Below, one piece after another: positions 6,680 through 9,206 of a stretch of 9,206 nucleotides of DNA (position 1 is its first letter; every line of letters begins with the position of its first letter). This DNA is from UBA4246 sp045113475 (GTDB lineage: Bacteria; Bacillota; Clostridia; Christensenellales; Aristaeellaceae): assembly GCA_045113475.1 (NCBI GenBank), contig JBGUIY010000004.1, positions 1-9,206 of the forward strand. Direction: 5' to 3'. Below the pieces are notes generated by a model, which was not told the origin of the DNA, made no database searches, and saw only the letters and a program-made list of their open reading frames with translations. A program made the position numbers and the translations under genes.

Positions 6680-7864
6680 ATGCCTCATTGTCCATTGCAA
6701 GCCAGACGCTGCGGTGGGTGCTCCCGCCTGAGCGTCCCCTATGAAAAACAGCTGAGCCATAAGCAGAAGGCGCTGGAAAGCCTGTTTGAACGTGTGATGC
6801 CGATCGAAGGCATGCAGACACCTTTCCGTTACCGCAACAAGATCATCGCCGCCGTGTCCCATGACCGGGAAGGCCTGCTGACCGGCCAGTATGTGTACGG
6901 CACTCATTACGTGCTGCGCCAGGAGGACTGCCTGCTGGAGAATGAGAATGCTGTGCGAATTGTCAACAAGGCACGGGAGATTCTGAACGACCATCGTGTG
7001 CTCTCCTGGGATGAGAACAAGCGTACCGGCCTGCTGCGCTTTATTCAGGTGCGCTACGCGGCCAGAACGGAACAGGCGCTGGTGACGCTGGTCACGTCAT
7101 CCGACAGTTTTCCGGAAGGTCCCGCAGCCGCCCGTGAGCTGAGAGAGGCGATACCCGAAATACGCGGCGTGATACAGAACGTCAACCCGCGTCCCGGCAG
7201 CGCTGTGCTGGGCTTCGAGGAGCGGGTGCTGGACGGTGTTCCGACCATCAGGGACGAGATGTGCGGCCTTCATGTGCTGCTTTCTTCCCGCGCTTTTTAT
7301 CAGGTCAATACAATCATGGCGGAACGGCTGTATGAAAAGGCGGTCGCGCTGGCAGACCTGAAAAGCACTGACATTGCGGTGGATGCGTACTGCGGCATCG
7401 GACTGATCGGTATGCTGGCCGCGGCCCGCGCCGGGCAGGTGGCCGGCATCGAGCAGAATCCTTCGGCTGTCCGTCTGGCAAAACGCATCGCGGAGGAAAA
7501 CGGCGTCAGGAATATACGGTTTGAACGAGGAGACGCAGCCGCGGTGCTCAGGCAGAACGCGCTGAAAGCAGACGTCGTTTTGCTTGATCCGCCGCGGGAG
7601 GGCCTGAGCGCGGACATGCAAGGCGCGCTTGCAGCCATGAAACCAGGCAGGATCGTCTACATTTCGTGCAATCCACAGACGCAGGCGAGGGATATCGCCG
7701 TGCTTTTGAAGTCCGGTTATTCCTGCTCTCCCGTATGGCCGTTCGATCTCTTCCCGCATACGGATCACGTCGAGACTGTATGCTGCTTGTACCACCAAAA
7801 GAAGGATTTCATTTCGGTTCCGTATGAACCAAGCGATTCGGATTATCTGAGATCGTTTCATTAA
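6680..7864 (+). CDS. rlmD: RlmD/TrmA-type 23S rRNA uracil-C5 methyltransferase
   Basis: Enzymes of this family methylate C5 of a uridine in 23S rRNA (U1939 or U747 by E. coli numbering) using S-adenosylmethionine. The 394-residue protein has iron-sulfur cysteines C4, C11, C14 and C84, FYQVN just before the SAM domain, the SAM motif VDAYCGIGLIG (234-244), DPPREG (303-308), the nucleophile in ISCNP (C330), and the HVETV terminal block (363-367). The usual N-terminal TRAM RNA-binding domain is absent, as in RlmC. After HVETV the last 27 residues do not resemble the family and are encoded by AT-richer DNA. ATG at 6680 is chosen: GAGGGAGG (6663-6670) is 9 bases away, whereas ATG 6671 directly abuts it. 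Likely cotranscribed with the flavoprotein. Which uridine is modified cannot be told from sequence. Confidence 0.88.
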   Translation: MPHCPLQARRCGGCSRLSVPYEKQLSHKQKALESLFERVMPIEGMQTPFRYRNKIIAAVSHDREGLLTGQYVYGTHYVLRQEDCLLENENAVRIVNKAREILNDHRVLSWDENKRTGLLRFIQVRYAARTEQALVTLVTSSDSFPEGPAAARELREAIPEIRGVIQNVNPRPGSAVLGFEERVLDGVPTIRDEMCGLHVLLSSRAFYQVNTIMAERLYEKAVALADLKSTDIAVDAYCGIGLIGMLAAARAGQVAGIEQNPSAVRLAKRIAEENGVRNIRFERGDAAAVLRQNALKADVVLLDPPREGLSADMQGALAAMKPGRIVYISCNPQTQARDIAVLLKSGYSCSPVWPFDLFPHTDHVETVCCLYHQKKDFISVPYEPSDSDYLRSFH

Positions 7865-7894
7865 CAAGTGGGATTTGAAAGGATACTTTGAGAT

Positions 7895-8332
7895 ATGGAA
7901 TTCAGAGGATTAACATCGACAGATCTGAGATCCTTGCTGGAATTATACAAACAGCTTGATACAGATAATCAGTGCTCTTTGGAACAGAGCAAAAGTGTTT
8001 GGAAAGAAATAGAAGCAGATGCAAATATTCGGTACTTTGGGGCAGTTGATGATGGCAAGGTCGTATCGACTTGTTATGCGGTTTACATTCCGAACCTGAC
8101 ACGCAATAACAGGGGTATTTGCTTTATAGAGAATGTCATTACAGACAAAGCGTACAGGCGGCTTGGTCTTGCCTCTCGGGTTTTGGATATGGCAATTTCA
8201 TTTGCGAAAGACCGTCATTGCTACAAAGTGATACTGCAAAGCGGAATAGGCCGAGCAGAAGCCCATCTGCTTTATGAGAACAAAGGCTTCAACGGAGAAT
8301 CGAAGAAGGCATTTGATATGCGTCTGGACTGA
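7895..8332 (+). CDS. GNAT-family N-acetyltransferase, substrate unknown
   Basis: GNAT enzymes move an acetyl group from acetyl-CoA to an amine or similar acceptor. The 145-residue single-domain protein shows the central strand FIENVITDKAYRRLGLA (77-93), with the acetyl-CoA pyrophosphate loop R-R-x-G-x-A at 88-93 and the following helix, then ILQSG (strand 5 region) and a C-terminal LYENKGF (near 127-133) that matches the usual Y-x-x-x-G-F ending. The acceptor cannot be predicted. AAAGGA (7878-7883) lies 11 bases before the ATG. The gene sits 30 bases after the methyltransferase stop with no terminator between. It is much AT-richer than the genes to its left, consistent with transfer. It is flanked by two copies of an RlmD-terminal sequence, so it may be cargo of an insertion. 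Confidence 0.85.
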   Translation: MEFRGLTSTDLRSLLELYKQLDTDNQCSLEQSKSVWKEIEADANIRYFGAVDDGKVVSTCYAVYIPNLTRNNRGICFIENVITDKAYRRLGLASRVLDMAISFAKDRHCYKVILQSGIGRAEAHLLYENKGFNGESKKAFDMRLD

Positions 8333-8373
8333 CGTATTAATGGCTGTCGATTTGTTTCTATACTGGCAATTCA

Positions 8374-8405
8374 TCGAGACGGTACTTCTTATGTCCCAAC
8401 AAAAG
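8374..8405 (+). repeat. Second copy of the RlmD HVETV-coding sequence
   Basis: Bases 8374-8405 align without gaps, at an offset of 604, to 7770-7801 in the methyltransferase gene. TCGAGAC is identical, then GTA, then CCA, CAAAAG. In the open frame this copy reads F-I-E-T-V-L-L-M-S-Q-Q-K-P against H-V-E-T-V-C-C-L-Y-H-Q-K-K. The two copies bracket the acetyltransferase gene. They could be paralogous gene ends or the remains of an attachment-site pair. Confidence 0.5.
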
Positions 8406-8681
8406 CCGGACGACACCATTCATGTGGGAATCGACCTGAAACCTGAAGATGTAACGGTGGCTGAAAGCAAAGCCACTTATGCTGAATTGCAGGCATACAT
8501 TGAAGAAAAGTACGGTTTCAAGGTCTCTAACCTTTACATTGCCCAGGCAAAAGCGGCCCTTGGCATAAAGGAACGGGAGAATTACAACAAACCCAAGAAC
8601 CCCAACAGTAAGAAACTGGTATGTCCGCCTGACAAAATGGCAGCCATCCAGGAAGCGCTCCGTCATTTCAAAATGATTTAA
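8391..8681 (+). CDS. Orphan RlmD-type C-terminal domain, possible gene fragment
   Basis: The 96-residue frame from ATG 8391 carries a domain I know as a C-terminal appendage on many clostridial RlmD-type methyltransferases: TYAELQAYIEEKYGFKVSNLYIAQAK (29-54), then GIKERENYNKPK (58-69) and CPPDKMAAIQEALRHFKMI (78-96). The helix-rich KVSNLYIAQAK segment suggests nucleic-acid binding, but that is inference. The frame is open upstream and reads FIETVLLMSQQK, matching the conserved RlmD end, so this is probably the tail of a second methyltransferase gene that lost its body. No ribosome binding site supports ATG 8391, or ATG 8340 upstream, so translation is doubtful. It could instead be an independent small protein using the methionine within that sequence. 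Base composition is about 46% GC, unlike the intact methyltransferase. Confidence 0.6.
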   Translation: MSQQKPDDTIHVGIDLKPEDVTVAESKATYAELQAYIEEKYGFKVSNLYIAQAKAALGIKERENYNKPKNPNSKKLVCPPDKMAAIQEALRHFKMI

Positions 8682-8721
8682 TTCAGGCAGGAGAAATCCA
8701 CGAGCCAACCTGACTGGAGAA

Positions 8722-8745
8722 CTCCTCCTAAATTCACGAGGAGGA
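8722..8745 (+). promoter_or_regulatory. Hairpin that can mask the tnpV ribosome binding site
   Basis: CTCCTC (8722-8727) is complementary to GAGGAG (8738-8743), which is the ribosome binding site core (GAGGAGG, 8738-8744) ten bases before the tnpV ATG. The loop is ten bases. Slipped pairing TCCTCC (8723-8728) with GGAGGA (8740-8745) is equally good. If formed in mRNA it would hide the binding site. Confidence 0.45.
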
Positions 8746-8754
8746 TACGACCCT

Positions 8755-9114
8755 ATGAAGCAAGTTCAAATAAACACCATATTGCCAAAGAGTATCAAAG
8801 ATAACAATAATGGACTGAACTACACTCTGCACGGTGATTATTATCTCCCTGATCTTTACCCGAGAGAATCTGATTCCATTCCTCTCGGACGTTGGGGGCG
8901 TGAGTACAAACAATACCTTGAAGGCAACCGCCCCGGTCTGTATACTCCCCTGATTCTTTCAGGCAAGCTCTATTCCGTTCTTCATGATCTGGACTACCAA
9001 GCGCAGAAACGCTATGAACTGATCCTATGCCAGATGAAAACTGCTGAAGGAATCACAGAATCCCTCAAAGCAAAAAAACAGCTGGAATGGGTTCAGAAAA
9101 TCAGGAAGTTGTGA
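8755..9114 (+). CDS. tnpV: TnpV-family transposon-encoded protein
   Basis: TnpV is a small protein found in clostridial transposons such as Tn4451, which move by a large serine recombinase; its function is not known. The 119-residue sequence shows the family blocks in order: GLNYTLHGDYYLPDL (20-34), PLGRWGREYKQYLEGNRPGLYTPLILSGKL (43-72), then a helical region with QMKTAEGITESLKAKKQLEWVQK near the end. Other members I recall continue past the E-W-V block with a tail of about 15-20 residues (N-x-I-R-x-x-A-E-E-I-V type); here a stop follows IRKL, so the C-terminus seems shortened. The start has GAGGAGG ten bases upstream. No transposase lies in the window. Its presence marks the right end as mobile DNA. 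Confidence 0.87.
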   Translation: MKQVQINTILPKSIKDNNNGLNYTLHGDYYLPDLYPRESDSIPLGRWGREYKQYLEGNRPGLYTPLILSGKLYSVLHDLDYQAQKRYELILCQMKTAEGITESLKAKKQLEWVQKIRKL

Positions 9115-9117
9115 TTT

Positions 9118-9206
9118 ATCCAAAAATCCAAACTTAAAAGAAATCCAAACTTTTGGAGAGGAATCGTAGAATAAACGAGAGGTTTCTGTCCAAGAAGTTT
9201 GGATTT
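9118..9206. repeat. Clustered AAATCCAAACTT direct and inverted repeats
   Basis: AAATCCAAACTT occurs twice in direct orientation (9124-9135 and 9141-9152) and once inverted (AAGTTTGGATTT, 9195-9206, the last bases of the window). A shorter ATCCAAA at 9118-9124 precedes them. The second copy and the inverted one extend to near-perfect 16-17 base arms (9141-9156 and 9190-9206, one base bulged) around a 33-base spacer. This could be a recombinase-binding or transposon-end array, iterons, or a terminator hairpin; the array may continue past the window. Confidence 0.6.

Larger units (their letters stand above)
7777..9206. mobile_element. Low-GC accessory segment, likely mobile-element remnant
   Basis: From just after the GAG-AC of the HVETV codons in the methyltransferase, base composition falls from about 55-60% to about 40-47% GC by eye and stays low to the window end. 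The segment carries a lone acetyltransferase gene, an orphan RlmD-type C-terminal fragment, a TnpV gene typical of clostridial transposons, and clustered repeats. No recombinase gene is in the window, so the element, if complete, extends to the right. The left boundary is inferred from composition and from the repeated HVETV-like sequence. Confidence 0.45.

Noticed and set aside
8274..8390. ATG at 8274 as the start of the orphan domain gene
   Set aside because: It lies inside the acetyltransferase gene in another frame, has no ribosome binding site, and the first 28 or so residues resemble nothing; only the part from about 8370 matches RlmD ends.

Overview
The window looks like a piece of Gram-positive Clostridia chromosome. 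The evidence is strong AGGAGG-type ribosome binding sites, intrinsic hairpin-plus-T terminators, sigma-A-like promoters, a secreted SurA/PrsA-like foldase, a HI0933-type flavoprotein followed by a TrmA/RlmD-type methyltransferase, and a TnpV protein typical of clostridial transposons. Most of the window is GC-rich (roughly 55-60% by eye). The last ~1.4 kb is clearly poorer in GC (about 40-47% by eye). I cannot name a species; a high-GC gut or rumen clostridial lineage would fit.

Layout. On the minus strand, 1-897 is the N-terminal two thirds of DNA primase (dnaG), cut by the window edge. A 356-base gap with the terminator of the upstream gene follows, then a TtcA-type tRNA thiolation protein (1254-2081). 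A divergent promoter region (2097-2261) leads to plus-strand genes: a family GH4 glycosidase with the C-H-E-V motif of alpha-galacturonidases (2262-3662), a terminator, then a monocistronic exported peptidyl-prolyl isomerase-like protein with a large acidic insertion (3822-5339) and a strong terminator. A two-gene unit follows: a HI0933/BaiN-like flavoprotein (5440-6657) and an RlmD/TrmA-type 23S rRNA uracil methyltransferase without a TRAM domain (6680-7864).

The right end is an accessory region. Base composition drops just after the conserved H-V-E-T-V end of the methyltransferase. A GNAT acetyltransferase gene comes next (7895-8332). After it lies an orphan fragment whose open frame reads F-I-E-T-V and continues into the C-terminal domain that clostridial RlmD proteins often carry (about 8370-8681). 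A TnpV gene (8755-9114) and a cluster of AAATCCAAACTT direct and inverted repeats reach the window end. The best reading is that the 3' end of the methyltransferase gene served as an insertion or recombination site for mobile DNA. This would have given the gene a new tail and left a second RlmD C-terminus downstream.

The housekeeping genes (primase, tRNA thiolation, rRNA methylation, protein folding) are functionally unrelated neighbours. The GH4 enzyme points to use of pectin-derived galacturonides, but no transporter or regulator for it lies in the window. I found no CRISPR array, rRNA or tRNA gene. The most unusual items are the methyltransferase 3' junction, the insertion inside the isomerase domain, and several dyads placed at promoters or ribosome binding sites.
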